A stretch of DNA of 64,000 nucleotides from Halobacteriales archaeon YIM A00010 (lineage in GTDB: Archaea; Halobacteriota; Halobacteria; Halobacteriales; Haloarculaceae), in contig JAKCFJ010000001.1 of NCBI GenBank assembly GCA_025041175.1, positions 2,435,526-2,499,525 of the forward strand, written 5' to 3'. A program made the position numbers and the translations under genes. Of the stretch, positions 7,386 to 15,988 are shown in pieces. Position 1 is the stretch's first letter; the number at the start of each line of letters is the position of its first letter. A model generated the notes under the pieces. It did not search any database, had not been told where the DNA came from, and saw only the letters and a list, made by a program, of their open reading frames with translations.

Positions 7386-8281
7386 CAGCCATTACCCCAC
7401 GGAGTCGACGTGGCCGCCGGATCGCGCTTCCGGTCGGAATGCTGGCGTGCGACCGAGCCGGCCGTCGTGAACGCGAACGATTCGATCAGCGTTGCGAGCT
7501 TCTCCCGGAGCCGGGAGAGACCGGTGAAGCTGACCAAGCGTTTGTGTGGCGGAACGGCCGCGGTCTCGACAGAGGGGTTGAACTCCCACGGGTGGAAATA
7601 AAGCGTCGCCGGGAGTCCGCGCGCGTTGAGGCTTCGTATCCCGTGGTGTAACAGCCGCGTGGGCAACAGCCGGGCGTAAAAGCCCCCAGCGACCGGCAGC
7701 CTGAGCCGGGGATGGAAGACGGCCAGCGGGAGTTCGACGAGCGATCCGTCGGTCTCCCGCTCCTCGAACGGCGCGTTCGGGTCGAGCGGATACGGCCGAA
7801 TCGGCGCGCCGGAAACGCCGTACATCGGCGTTCGAACGGGGAACACGCTCGAATCGTACCGGTACTGCGTCGCGTCGAGCGCTTCGACGGCCCAGTGGGT
7901 GCGGGGAGTCACGGAGAAATTCGGCGCGCGAAAGCCGACAGGCGTCGTTCCGGTGGCGTCGCGGATCGCCGCTGTCGACCGGGCGAGTTCGGCCGCAAAC
8001 TCTTCCGGGGTGAGTTCGAACAGCGGCCTGTGCGTGTCGCCGTGGGAGCCGATCTCGTGGCCCTCGGCGGCGATCCGTGCGACGAGATCGGGGTGGGTGC
8101 GGGCGACCTCGCCGACCACGAAGAACGTCGCCCGCACGTCGCGGTCAGCGAGGAGATCGAGGACGATCTCCACGGAGTCTTCGATGTGGTCTTCGGGATC
8201 GGTCACCGCATCGCGGACCAGCGTGGCCGAATGCCAGTGCTCGACGTCGAACGAGAGAACGTTTTCGACCGTCGATTTCAT
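7385..8281 (-). CDS. Polysaccharide deacetylase (NodB/CE4 fold)
   Basis: The 298-aa protein has the CE4 motifs in order: catalytic base region SFDVEHW (D12), metal-binding HGDTH (H80, H84), the FRAPNFS arginine motif (R118), and a late FHPWEF histidine motif. This layout fits the haloarchaeal/PEP-CTERM type of XrtA-system deacetylase that removes N-acetyl groups from exported polysaccharide. The start at 8281 overlaps the upstream glycosyltransferase stop (ATGA); a longer frame would enter that gene. No signal peptide is seen, so it probably acts on the cytoplasmic side, on lipid-linked intermediates. Confidence 0.85.
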   Translation of the reverse strand: MKSTVENVLSFDVEHWHSATLVRDAVTDPEDHIEDSVEIVLDLLADRDVRATFFVVGEVARTHPDLVARIAAEGHEIGSHGDTHRPLFELTPEEFAAELARSTAAIRDATGTTPVGFRAPNFSVTPRTHWAVEALDATQYRYDSSVFPVRTPMYGVSGAPIRPYPLDPNAPFEERETDGSLVELPLAVFHPRLRLPVAGGFYARLLPTRLLHHGIRSLNARGLPATLYFHPWEFNPSVETAAVPPHKRLVSFTGLSRLREKLATLIESFAFTTAGSVARQHSDRKRDPAATSTPWGNG

Positions 8282-9432
8282 CGGAACTGCCCCCTCCGTA
8301 TTCCGGTGTTGGCGAAGTAGGTGCTCAGCGCGTGGAGAACGATCGCGGTGAAACACGCGAAGATCCCGACCAGCATGAGAAACGCGGCGGTGAGCGCCAG
8401 CCCGACCGGAAACGTTCCCGATTGGAGGTAGTTACTCAACGCCCAGTAGCCAAAGCCCACACCGCCGAACGTGAGACCGAATCCCGGAACGGCAAGCGCC
8501 GTCAGGGGACGTTCGCGCTCGATCGTTTTCAGGATGTTCCGCACGAGGACGACCCCGTGGGACAGCGGTGGCTGGGTGCTCGCGTTCGCCACGTCGTAGG
8601 ATACCGCGATCGGGACCTCCTCGATGGTGTAACTGTGGTGGTGGGCGTGGTACAGGATGTCCGTGCTCGCGTCCATCCAGTCTCCGATCGTTCTGTCGGT
8701 GGCGAGCGTCTCGATCGCCTCCCGGTCGTACGCGCGAAAGCCGCTCTGGGTGTCGCTCACCCGCGAGCTAGCACGCACGACGCCGAGGCTCAGGTTGGTG
8801 AGAGCGTTGATCGTCCGCAGCCCGATCCGGCGGTACAACGGGGCGTTCGACGGTGCGCCGTCGGTGAACCGACTGCCGATGACGACGTGTGCGCCGGTGC
8901 GCCGTTGGGCCGCCACGAGCCGCGGAACGTCGGCAGGATCGTGCTGGCCGTCGCCGTCGAGAACCACGAGGTGGCGGGCGCGGTGGCGGCGTGCCACCCC
9001 GAACGCCGTCTTGAGGGCGGCTCCGTACCCCTGGTTTCGCTCGTGCTCGACGACCGTCGCACCCGCTGCTGTGGCCCGTGTGGCCGTGTCGTCGTCGCTT
9101 CCGTCGTCGATCACGATCACGTGATCGGCGTGCTCGCCAGCCCCCGCCACGATCTCACTGATGGTGGTGGCTTCGTCGTACGCGGGGATTGCCACGAGAA
9201 CGGTGCAGTCCGACGCCGGTGGTTCCGGTCGTGGCGTTACCCCGGCGTCGCGTTCGTGACTGCGTTCGGTCGGCGGTGGGTCGTTGACGCCGATGGCGTC
9301 TATGGAGTGAGTCCCAGCGCGAGCACGGGGACTGCCGTCGTCGTCGCGTTCCCCGTCACCGTTCCCGATCGCTCCCGCCCCATCATCCGCGGAAGCGATC
9401 CCTGTGTTCCCTTCGTTCAGTCGGTCGGTCAT
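8278..9432 (-). CDS. GT2 glycosyltransferase with two C-terminal membrane spans (DPM-synthase-like)
   Basis: This 384-aa protein carries the GT2 core: VAIPAYDEATTISEIV (80-95), VIDDGSDDDT (108-115) and VVLDGDGQHDPAD (156-168) with the metal-binding acidic triad. Two hydrophobic helices follow near residues 310-332 and 343-372, as in polyprenyl-phosphate glycosyltransferases. About 75 acidic, glycine-rich residues precede the catalytic domain and look disordered; a shorter start is possible. It is the first gene of a tightly overlapping five-gene minus-strand operon (GT2, deacetylase, FemAB-like, DHHA1-like, FkbM), with the ATP-grasp gene following after about 90 nt. Confidence 0.85.
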   Translation of the reverse strand: MTDRLNEGNTGIASADDGAGAIGNGDGERDDDGSPRARAGTHSIDAIGVNDPPPTERSHERDAGVTPRPEPPASDCTVLVAIPAYDEATTISEIVAGAGEHADHVIVIDDGSDDDTATRATAAGATVVEHERNQGYGAALKTAFGVARRHRARHLVVLDGDGQHDPADVPRLVAAQRRTGAHVVIGSRFTDGAPSNAPLYRRIGLRTINALTNLSLGVVRASSRVSDTQSGFRAYDREAIETLATDRTIGDWMDASTDILYHAHHHSYTIEEVPIAVSYDVANASTQPPLSHGVVLVRNILKTIERERPLTALAVPGFGLTFGGVGFGYWALSNYLQSGTFPVGLALTAAFLMLVGIFACFTAIVLHALSTYFANTGIRRGQFR

Positions 9433-9870
9433 CGTCTCTATTGGCTGGAAAATGGCTACGACGGGTAGTAAATATCAAGTAGTTAGACGAATAGAACGAT
9501 GGATTACGTCACCGACTGCTGGTGCGTGCGGGTGCTATTCTGCGGTTAGGTGGACCGGTCCCGGGGAAGCCGATCGCGTTCGCGTAGCGGGACGCCGAAC
9601 GGGATGCGAGAGATGAAACACAGCGGATGATAATGGGTCGATTGAAGTCGCAGACGTGTCAACTATCGTTTTCGTGATCGCTTCGTTTTCGAAACGCGAC
9701 GCGAGTGGTCCGATTATCGGGGTCGTATCGACGGGAGCGCGAGGTATCGGACAGGAGCACTGGGCGTGTGGCGTCACGACGCTATTATATCTGGAAATCA
9801 TCACGATGTGGCAGGATAACGCACCAATAACAATGTTCGTTGATAGTTGTACAGAAACCAACCGACTACC
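9433..9870. promoter_or_regulatory. Divergent promoter region, 438 nt
   Basis: No gene is visible. It separates the minus-strand glycan operon from the plus-strand GNAT gene. A minus-strand TATA-like GATATTTAC lies about 40 nt before the GT2 start (near 9468-9476), and an AT-rich TATTATATC run lies near 9782-9790 on the plus strand, about 85 nt before the next start. Confidence 0.4.
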
Positions 9871-10872
9871 ATGCAGGTCACGAGACTCACCCTCGCGGAA
9901 TGGGGCGACGTGCTGCCGGCGACCGGCTTCGAGTGGGCGCACACGCCCGAGGCGCTCCAGGTCCTCGATAGGCACGTGAGGGGCGAGCTACAGCTGTACG
10001 GCGGCTTCAACGGGGAGCAGTTGGTCGGCTTGCTCCCGGTCGTAGTTCGTCACGAGCTGTTCGCAACCGCGGTCGTTTCCCCTCCGCCCGGCGTCGCAAT
10101 CCCCCGGATGGGACCGATCCTGTTGCCGTCGAGTCCCAAACAGCGCAAGCAGGAGAAAGTGAACCGGGAGTTTACCGCCGCTCTCCTCGAAACAGTGGCG
10201 GCTCACGAGCCGCTCACGCTGTTCGGGCTGTCCTGTAGCCCAGAGTACGCCGACCCGCGCCCGTATCGGTGGGCCGGATTCGATGTCGAGACGCGCTTTA
10301 CCTACCGGCTCGCGCTCGGCGCGACGACGCCCGAACGCGTGTTGCAGTCGTTCAGTCGGGAGGCCCGACGCGGGATCCGCGACGCGGAGGACGCGGGCAT
10401 CATTGTAACGCTGCAGGATCTTTCGGGCGCGCGCTCGGTCTACGACGCGTACGAGGCCCGCCGCAACGAGCAGGGCGACAACTACCCGGTGTCGTGGGAG
10501 TACGTCCGCGATCTCGTGGCGACGCTCGGGGAGCGCGCCCGGGTGTACGTTGCAGAAACCGCTGCGGGGGAGTTTCTCAGCGGCATCACAGTCGTCTATT
10601 CGAACGACGAGGGGTACTGCCTCCAGGGCGGCGCGCGCGTGAGCCACCACAACGGAAGCGCAAACGAACTGTTGCACTGGCGCATCATCGAGGACATCCT
10701 CACGGATCCCGCGCTGGCTTCGATCGACCGGTACGACCTCGGAAACGGCAATATGGAGCCTCTCGCCTACTACAAGAGCAAATACGGCGCCGAACCCGTT
10801 CCGCATTACCGAATCAAATCGGGCTGGCTGATGGATCTTGCACAGAAAGCCTACGAGCTGATCGTCTACTAG
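9871..10872 (+). CDS. FemAB/GNAT-fold transferase, second copy
   Basis: This 333-aa protein belongs to the same FemAB-like GNAT superfamily as the gene at 6357-7385 but to a different branch. Blocks include WAHTPEALQVLDRH, an SFSREARRGIRDAEDAG helix-turn segment, a SGITVVYSNDEGYCLQGGA strand pair and the NELLHWRIIEDIL then DLGNGNMEPLAYYKSKYGA end block typical of the family. The ATG at 9871 is used because the only longer in-frame start is a TTG eight codons upstream. It is likely to modify surface glycan or its precursor, given the neighbours; the acyl or aminoacyl donor is unknown. Confidence 0.75.
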   Translation: MQVTRLTLAEWGDVLPATGFEWAHTPEALQVLDRHVRGELQLYGGFNGEQLVGLLPVVVRHELFATAVVSPPPGVAIPRMGPILLPSSPKQRKQEKVNREFTAALLETVAAHEPLTLFGLSCSPEYADPRPYRWAGFDVETRFTYRLALGATTPERVLQSFSREARRGIRDAEDAGIIVTLQDLSGARSVYDAYEARRNEQGDNYPVSWEYVRDLVATLGERARVYVAETAAGEFLSGITVVYSNDEGYCLQGGARVSHHNGSANELLHWRIIEDILTDPALASIDRYDLGNGNMEPLAYYKSKYGAEPVPHYRIKSGWLMDLAQKAYELIVY

Positions 10873-11008
10873 GACTGAAAGCAATTGATATTTGTTATGA
10901 AACGGTCGCGGCGCTCGCCACACCCAGTGTTTAACGACCCAATACGCGACCGTTTCGCGCTCCGAACGACACAATAGCCAATCCGATCGGCACAAAACCA
11001 CGCTGTGA

Positions 11009-12337
11009 ATGACCGACGAGTCGGTACCGATCCAACGACGGACGTTCTTAGCGATCGCGGCTGCTGGGAGCGCCGTCGTCGCCGGCTCATCAGCGAACCG
11101 ATCGGACGCCCACGGCAACGCGAACGAACCGATAATGACCATCGATCACGTCTACCAGATCGCACCACAGTACTACGTTGGACCGAAACGAGAACGACCC
11201 CCAGCGAGCGACGCCGAGGGGACGGTGTGGGAGGTGACCACCCCGAACCCGGCCGAAGCGACCCGGCGGACGCTCTCTGACGGCGAGCAGTGGATCACGC
11301 TGTCCATCGAATCGGGTGGTCTCGATTCGTCGACGCGACCGGGGGAGTACTATCTCACGCCCGACGACGGGGTCGAGGGGATTCAGGCCGTGATCGATCG
11401 GACGGGCGGAAACGTCGTGATCCGGCTCGCGCCCGGGCAGTACGTCGGCAGCGAGCTCACGCTCGCCCACGGCGTCGTGTTGTGGGGAGCGGGTCCCAAC
11501 GCGACCACGATCGAGCTCGCAGCGGGAGCGAACACGGACCTGGTAACGACGCCCGATCCGCCGCGGAACAACGTGATGTCGTGCACCGTCCGAGACCTCA
11601 CCCTCTACGGGAACAAGGAGAACAACACGGCCGGCAACGTCGTCTACGGCGCGTTCTGGAACAGCCGGTTTCGAAACTGTCGGTTCCACGCCGCCCCCGA
11701 GAACGGGTTCTGGCTGGCCGGCTCGGACGCGAGCACCGACGACAACTACTTCGACGGCTGTCGGTTCACCAACAACGACGGGACGGGGCTTCGGGGCGGT
11801 GCCAACAAGGAGTCCCACCCCGCTGTCGGGGTCGTGCGGGTCGATACGAACTGGTTCGGTCACAACGGCGGTCCCGCGATCGTCGCCCGGGGGAACTCGT
11901 GGAAGATCACCAACGCCAAGCTCTACCACAACGCCACACGAGGGGGTGCGTCGATCGAGCTGGACCGGTGCAGCTACTCGGCCGTCAGCGGCTGTGACAG
12001 CCACGTGGACCGCTCGAATCGGGATCACGTCTCGATCCGCGCTGCCAAAGGAGTCACCAGCGTGGGCAACCGGATCGTACACAACGACTTTCGGGGCGAC
12101 TATCGGGCAGCGGTACGGTGTCGTGCCGAGGGAAACGACGTGACGGCCCTCCACGTCCGCGGAAACACGGTCGAGACCGACGGATCGGTTCAAAGCGGGA
12201 TCATCGCCCGCAGCACGGAGGGGGGTTCGTTCGACAACTGTTCGTTCTCGGACAATATTTTCACCGGCACGGTCACCGGTTCGAAAACGGTTCTGCCCGA
12301 GGGGTGGGTCAGTCGTGGCAACGCGAACGCCGAATGA
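11009..12337 (+). CDS. Tat-exported right-handed parallel beta-helix protein
   Basis: The 442-aa protein starts with a twin-arginine signal (QRRTFLAIAAAGSAVVAGSS, residues 9-28) and is therefore exported folded. The rest is a pectate-lyase/NosD-like beta-helix: repeated short strands with stacked asparagines, e.g. GVEGIQAVIDRTGGNVVIRL, then NRIVHNDFRGDY and FDNCSFSDNIFTG. Such proteins bind or cleave polysaccharides outside the cell. It sits between a FemAB-like gene and a large membrane protein in the glycan region, so a role on surface glycan is likely; no catalytic residues can be assigned with confidence. Confidence 0.8.
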   Translation: MTDESVPIQRRTFLAIAAAGSAVVAGSSANRSDAHGNANEPIMTIDHVYQIAPQYYVGPKRERPPASDAEGTVWEVTTPNPAEATRRTLSDGEQWITLSIESGGLDSSTRPGEYYLTPDDGVEGIQAVIDRTGGNVVIRLAPGQYVGSELTLAHGVVLWGAGPNATTIELAAGANTDLVTTPDPPRNNVMSCTVRDLTLYGNKENNTAGNVVYGAFWNSRFRNCRFHAAPENGFWLAGSDASTDDNYFDGCRFTNNDGTGLRGGANKESHPAVGVVRVDTNWFGHNGGPAIVARGNSWKITNAKLYHNATRGGASIELDRCSYSAVSGCDSHVDRSNRDHVSIRAAKGVTSVGNRIVHNDFRGDYRAAVRCRAEGNDVTALHVRGNTVETDGSVQSGIIARSTEGGSFDNCSFSDNIFTGTVTGSKTVLPEGWVSRGNANAE

Positions 12338-12366
12338 ACACTGGGTATCGACGCCCGCTGTGTTGG

Positions 12367-14520
12367 CTACTCGTCCGAAACGTAGTAGATCGTCACGTTC
12401 TCGTTTTCGTAGACGACTTCGGCCGTCGAGAGCGTTTGCTCGTAGAACGGCGTCTGTCGAGCGTCGATGTACTCCGAATCGCTGTTCAGTTTCTGCATCG
12501 GTTTGTGACTCACGTAGACGTACGCGCTGTGGTTGAGCGACGTTCGTTCCAGCCAGATCGGTTCCAGCTCCTCCGCAGGGACGACCTCGCTCACCAGCAA
12601 CCCGTCCCTGCTTTTGATGTGATCCCACTCGTTGTACACCGCAACGGTGTCCGTGCGATCGGTGTGGTCCGCTAACCACTGCGTGGCGTCGACCTCGTTT
12701 TGTGTGTACACCGGCCAGCCAGCGTCCTTGTCGACGTTGATGTTGTAGGGAGGAACCTGTTCGCCACCGACCGCAAAGACGGTGCCCGAGCTGAACAGGA
12801 ACAGCACGGCGAGAAACACCGCAAACAGACCGTCGATCGGGACGCCGTCGATGGATTCGCGGAGACCGCCCTGTGGCAGGCGGGCGGCGAGCTGCGAGGC
12901 GGCCGAGACGGCAGCCCGTGCGCCGACGATCGCAAACGGCGACACCACGAACAGGGCGATTTGGAGCGTTCTGTCGAAGCCCATCCCGAACGTGAACGCG
13001 ACCGACGCAACCAGAAAACAGAACACGACGCCCGAAAACAGGGTGTACTCCCCGGATCGGTCCCTGTCGCGGTCGGTGACGACCGCATACAGCGAGCTCG
13101 CCACCCCGAGACCGACGAGTCCCACCAGTCCGACGTAGAGGAATTTATAAACCATCCAGTAAACCGACTCGAACCCCGTCGTCGCGTAGTCCGCGCCGCT
13201 CCGTTCGGCCATCGGAAACGGCAGCGCGTCGATGAGTTGGAGTCCGACCCCGACGATGCGGTAGAAGTTCACGCCGGAGGCGGTGAGCAGGTACCAGGCG
13301 ACCCAGAACGCACCCAACAGGACCACGAGCCGTGGTCGCGTGATCCGGTCTTCGATGTCGACCGCCCGCACCGTCTCCAGCCCGTAGCGAGCGAGGAACC
13401 CACCGACGAGGAACGCGACGAACAGTAGGCTGACGCCGTAGTGTGACACCGTCAGCGATGCGGCGAACGCGGTACCGAGGATCCACCGCTGGGCAGCAGA
13501 AAGTTCCTCATCGAGCACGACGACCAGCAATAACACGGCGAACAGCCCCGCAACCAGTTGTTTGTCGGGCATGTCTTTGAAAAAGCCGTAGTAGAACACG
13601 AGGACGAACGGGGCCAGCGTGGCGATCGACCGATCCCGGAACGCAGTTCGAGTGATGTACCAGATGCCCAGCGGCAGGAGCGAAACGAGCAACGGGTAGA
13701 CGAACTTGTACACCCAGACGAGTTCCAGCCCGGTGACCATCGAGTAGACGGCACCCAACAGCGTGACCGTTGCCAGCGAGGTGCTCGGATTCTGCCGTGT
13801 GGGATCCCAATACCCGTCGTGGTAGACGTTCGCGGCGGTAAAGTACTCGAAGTGGATGTCAAAGCCCCACAGGTGGCCCGAGACCAGTGTCATCTGGAAC
13901 AACACGGCCGCCGACACCGCCCAGATCGCGTAGGGAGGGACTGCAGAGGATCCCTGCCACCGCCAGAGCAGGATCGGGACGACTGAAATCGAGCACAACA
14001 GCGCGAGGAGCAGCCAGTCGAACCCCGACGCGTTCGCGAACAGGGTTATGAAAATCGACGCGACTGGTAAGCAGCTCACGACCACGAGTGCGACCCAGTC
14101 ACGAACGGACAGCGTCAGGTGGTGTAACGGCGACCGGGTGGCTGGTCCCGATCCACTGCGGGCGTACCGAACGGCGCTCGATCCGAGGACACAAACCGAC
14201 ACGGCCACGATCACGCTCACCGGAGAGAGCGGTCGATCGGCACCCAACACCCCCAACGCGACGTTGAGACCGATCGAGACGAGGACGACGAGTGTCAGGC
14301 TGAGCCCGACGGCGTAGACCACGACGCGACCGGGCGGTCGATCACCCAGCCCGAGCAGTCTGACGAGCACGTAGCCCGGTACCACTGTGAGGAGAAAGAA
14401 TCCGAGAACGGGTCGGAAGAACGGGCTGCCCGGCAGCCCACCACCGAGAACGGCGTCGGTGAGGAGCGCGAGGAGTAGTGCGAGCAATACCGATTTCGTC
14501 CGGTTCGAGTGGAGATCCAT
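12367..14520 (-). CDS. DUF2206-type polytopic membrane protein
   Basis: This 717-aa protein has more than a dozen hydrophobic spans and ends in a soluble C-terminal domain of about 110 residues (from about WPVYTQNEVDATQWLADH to TIYYVSDE). The arrangement resembles the DUF2206 family found in archaeal glycan clusters, and GT-C-like glycosyltransferases in general, where a long membrane part is followed by an extracytoplasmic domain. The ATG at 14520 begins a MDLHSNRTKSVLLALLLALL membrane start; the frame open to 14667 adds arginine-rich sequence that is not membrane-like. It is convergent with the beta-helix gene, with only 29 nt between the stops. Confidence 0.7.
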   Translation of the reverse strand: MDLHSNRTKSVLLALLLALLTDAVLGGGLPGSPFFRPVLGFFLLTVVPGYVLVRLLGLGDRPPGRVVVYAVGLSLTLVVLVSIGLNVALGVLGADRPLSPVSVIVAVSVCVLGSSAVRYARSGSGPATRSPLHHLTLSVRDWVALVVVSCLPVASIFITLFANASGFDWLLLALLCSISVVPILLWRWQGSSAVPPYAIWAVSAAVLFQMTLVSGHLWGFDIHFEYFTAANVYHDGYWDPTRQNPSTSLATVTLLGAVYSMVTGLELVWVYKFVYPLLVSLLPLGIWYITRTAFRDRSIATLAPFVLVFYYGFFKDMPDKQLVAGLFAVLLLVVVLDEELSAAQRWILGTAFAASLTVSHYGVSLLFVAFLVGGFLARYGLETVRAVDIEDRITRPRLVVLLGAFWVAWYLLTASGVNFYRIVGVGLQLIDALPFPMAERSGADYATTGFESVYWMVYKFLYVGLVGLVGLGVASSLYAVVTDRDRDRSGEYTLFSGVVFCFLVASVAFTFGMGFDRTLQIALFVVSPFAIVGARAAVSAASQLAARLPQGGLRESIDGVPIDGLFAVFLAVLFLFSSGTVFAVGGEQVPPYNINVDKDAGWPVYTQNEVDATQWLADHTDRTDTVAVYNEWDHIKSRDGLLVSEVVPAEELEPIWLERTSLNHSAYVYVSHKPMQKLNSDSEYIDARQTPFYEQTLSTAEVVYENENVTIYYVSDE

Positions 14521-14921
14521 CACGGCTACCCGGCGTTTCGAACCTCTCACTGATAACCAATGAGTGAATAGACCCACCAATACGCTGGCTGTATCAATCG
14601 TATTAGGATTTCGGCCCAACCGCCGCCCGTGCGCTGTCGATCGTCGCCCACTGTGTCGGGGCCACAAAATTTATTATATAGATATACAATAGAAGATGCA
14701 CAACATGTATAACAATTTCCGATTAAGAAATCATCACGAATGCCATGGGGTTCGGCCATGGCAGCAGTGACGAGCTGCATCAAATATCTGTCTGAAAGCC
14801 GTCTTTCGGGATCGTTCGTCGGGTGGACACAGGGGTGGCAGGGACCACAACGAACCCGTCCGACGGCGATTACACTGAGAACGGGCGAGCGGGCGCTACT
14901 GACCCTGTGGAGGGCTTGCTG
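14521..14921. promoter_or_regulatory. Divergent intergenic region, 400 nt
   Basis: It separates the DUF2206 gene (minus) from the winged-helix gene (plus). The AT-rich run near 14667-14690 (TTTATTATATAGATATACA) is the best promoter candidate and could serve either direction. A 60-codon open frame from 14740 ends in a TGA overlapping the next ATG (TGATG at 14920-14924), but its composition is not haloarchaeal-protein-like, so it is not called. Confidence 0.4.
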
Positions 14922-15476
14922 ATGGGGGTTAGCGAACGAACAGCGATGCCGGGCGCACAGTCCTCCCGGCTAACGAAGTACGAGATCCACGACGTGCTGC
15001 GGAACAAACGTCGAACGTGGGTGTTGGAACACCTCCAGCAGACGCGAACCCCGGTGCCACTCCGGGAGTTGTCCGAGCAGTTGGCGGCGCTGGAAACCGG
15101 TGAGACGCCACCGCCCCGAAACATCAGAGAGAGCGTTTATAACTCCTTACACCAGACCCACCTGCCGAAGCTCGACGATCTGGGGATCGTCGAATACCAG
15201 GTCGACCGGAAGCTGGTCGCACAAGCCGACGGGTTCCGTCAGGTCACCCTCTACATGGAGGTGGTGACGGCTGACGACGTCACGTGGGCCACCTACTACC
15301 TGTCAGTCGGTGTGGCGGCGTTGGTCGTAACCGCGCTTTCGGGCGCGGGGCTGCCCGTGTTTGCTGTGCTTCCAGTGTGGCTGTGGTCGACGGTGTTTTT
15401 CGCCCTACTTGCCCTCTCTGCGTTGTATCAACGAATAACGAACGAGTCGGTCCACATCGACGCCCGCCCGAAATAA
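14922..15476 (+). CDS. Membrane-bound winged-helix regulator (haloarchaeal DUF7344-like)
   Basis: The 184-aa protein starts with a winged-helix domain (YEIHDVLRNKRRTWVLEHL, then VPLRELSEQLAALE and VYNSLHQTHLPKLDDLGIVEY) followed by two membrane helices (about 130-172). This layout is common among haloarchaeal membrane-tethered regulators, often found next to glycan genes. The ATG at 14922 is preceded by GGAG about 10 nt upstream; an open frame to 14823 would add low-complexity sequence. It probably senses an envelope signal and binds DNA near the membrane; the target is not known. Confidence 0.75.
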   Translation: MGVSERTAMPGAQSSRLTKYEIHDVLRNKRRTWVLEHLQQTRTPVPLRELSEQLAALETGETPPPRNIRESVYNSLHQTHLPKLDDLGIVEYQVDRKLVAQADGFRQVTLYMEVVTADDVTWATYYLSVGVAALVVTALSGAGLPVFAVLPVWLWSTVFFALLALSALYQRITNESVHIDARPK

Positions 15477-15522
15477 AACGCTTCGACGGCGCTGGAATCA
15501 TCGATCGAGCGGTGTCTCTCTG

Positions 15523-15554
15523 ATACTGTCGGCCCTGCGGACGGAGTGCGACGG
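15523..15554 (+). repeat. Miniature element copy A (solo left end)
   Basis: This 32-bp stretch is identical to the left end of copy B (17256-17287), starting ATACTGTCGG. No matching right end follows, so it is a truncated copy. It lies between the convergent stops of the winged-helix gene and a small membrane-protein gene. Confidence 0.7.
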
Positions 15555-15559
15555 AATAT

Positions 15560-15730
15560 TCACCGGACGGGAACGACGTTGGACATGACCGCCAGGGAGA
15601 CGAGGACGCCGAGTACGAGCAGATAGAACAGCACCACGAGCACATTTCGCTTTATCGCCTCCGGTTTGATGCCCGGGAAGGACAGGAATACGTGCTGTAT
15701 AGCCTGTAACGGAGTCCAGTTGTCGGTCAT
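15560..15730 (-). CDS. Small single-span membrane protein (56 aa)
   Basis: The frame encodes MTDNWTPLQAIQHVFLSFPG followed by a basic stretch (KPEAIKRN) and one hydrophobic helix of about 20 residues (from LVVLFYLLVLGVLVSLAV), then a short tail. It has the positive-inside pattern of a type-I membrane microprotein, and codon choice is haloarchaeal. It is divergent from the glycosyltransferase gene at 15989 and convergent with the winged-helix gene. Function is unknown. Confidence 0.65.
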   Translation of the reverse strand: MTDNWTPLQAIQHVFLSFPGIKPEAIKRNVLVVLFYLLVLGVLVSLAVMSNVVPVR

Positions 15731-15957
15731 GATGATTGCTTAGTGACTGTCGCTGCTGTTTTCCCGCTCGGTGGTTGTGCGTGGTACCGTCATTGGTGCG
15801 ATCACGCCGAGGGAGTGGCCCCGGGGAGATGCTATCTCTATAGAGGCGACGTATATAGGTATGCACTTAAAGTGGTGGCTTCAATCAGTGATTAGCTTCG
15901 TTGAACGAGACACACAATCGAAGATGGACGAACCACAAAGAAGTCAACAAACTGTGG

Positions 15958-15964
15958 TTTATAA
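15958..15964 (+). promoter_or_regulatory. TATA box of the GT4 glycosyltransferase gene
   Basis: TTTATAA is centred about 28 nt before the ATG at 15989 and only 13 nt before the in-frame ATG at 15974. The spacing decides the start in favour of 15989 and implies a leaderless transcript. Confidence 0.6.
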
Positions 15965-15988
15965 GTCAGTTGGATGGCTCCCCCCGCT

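Noticed and set aside
5601-7601. 666-codon plus-strand frame across the DHHA1-like and FemAB-like genes
   Set aside because: It lies opposite overlapping genes with clear motifs; the product is low-complexity serine/arginine-rich sequence.
11090-12679. 529-codon minus-strand frame opposite the beta-helix gene
   Set aside because: The sense frame has a Tat signal and a regular beta-helix; the antisense product has no domain.
14740-14922. 60-codon frame ending in TGATG at the winged-helix gene start
   Set aside because: Its composition is neutral to basic with many Trp and Thr and there is no conserved motif; the overlap may be chance.
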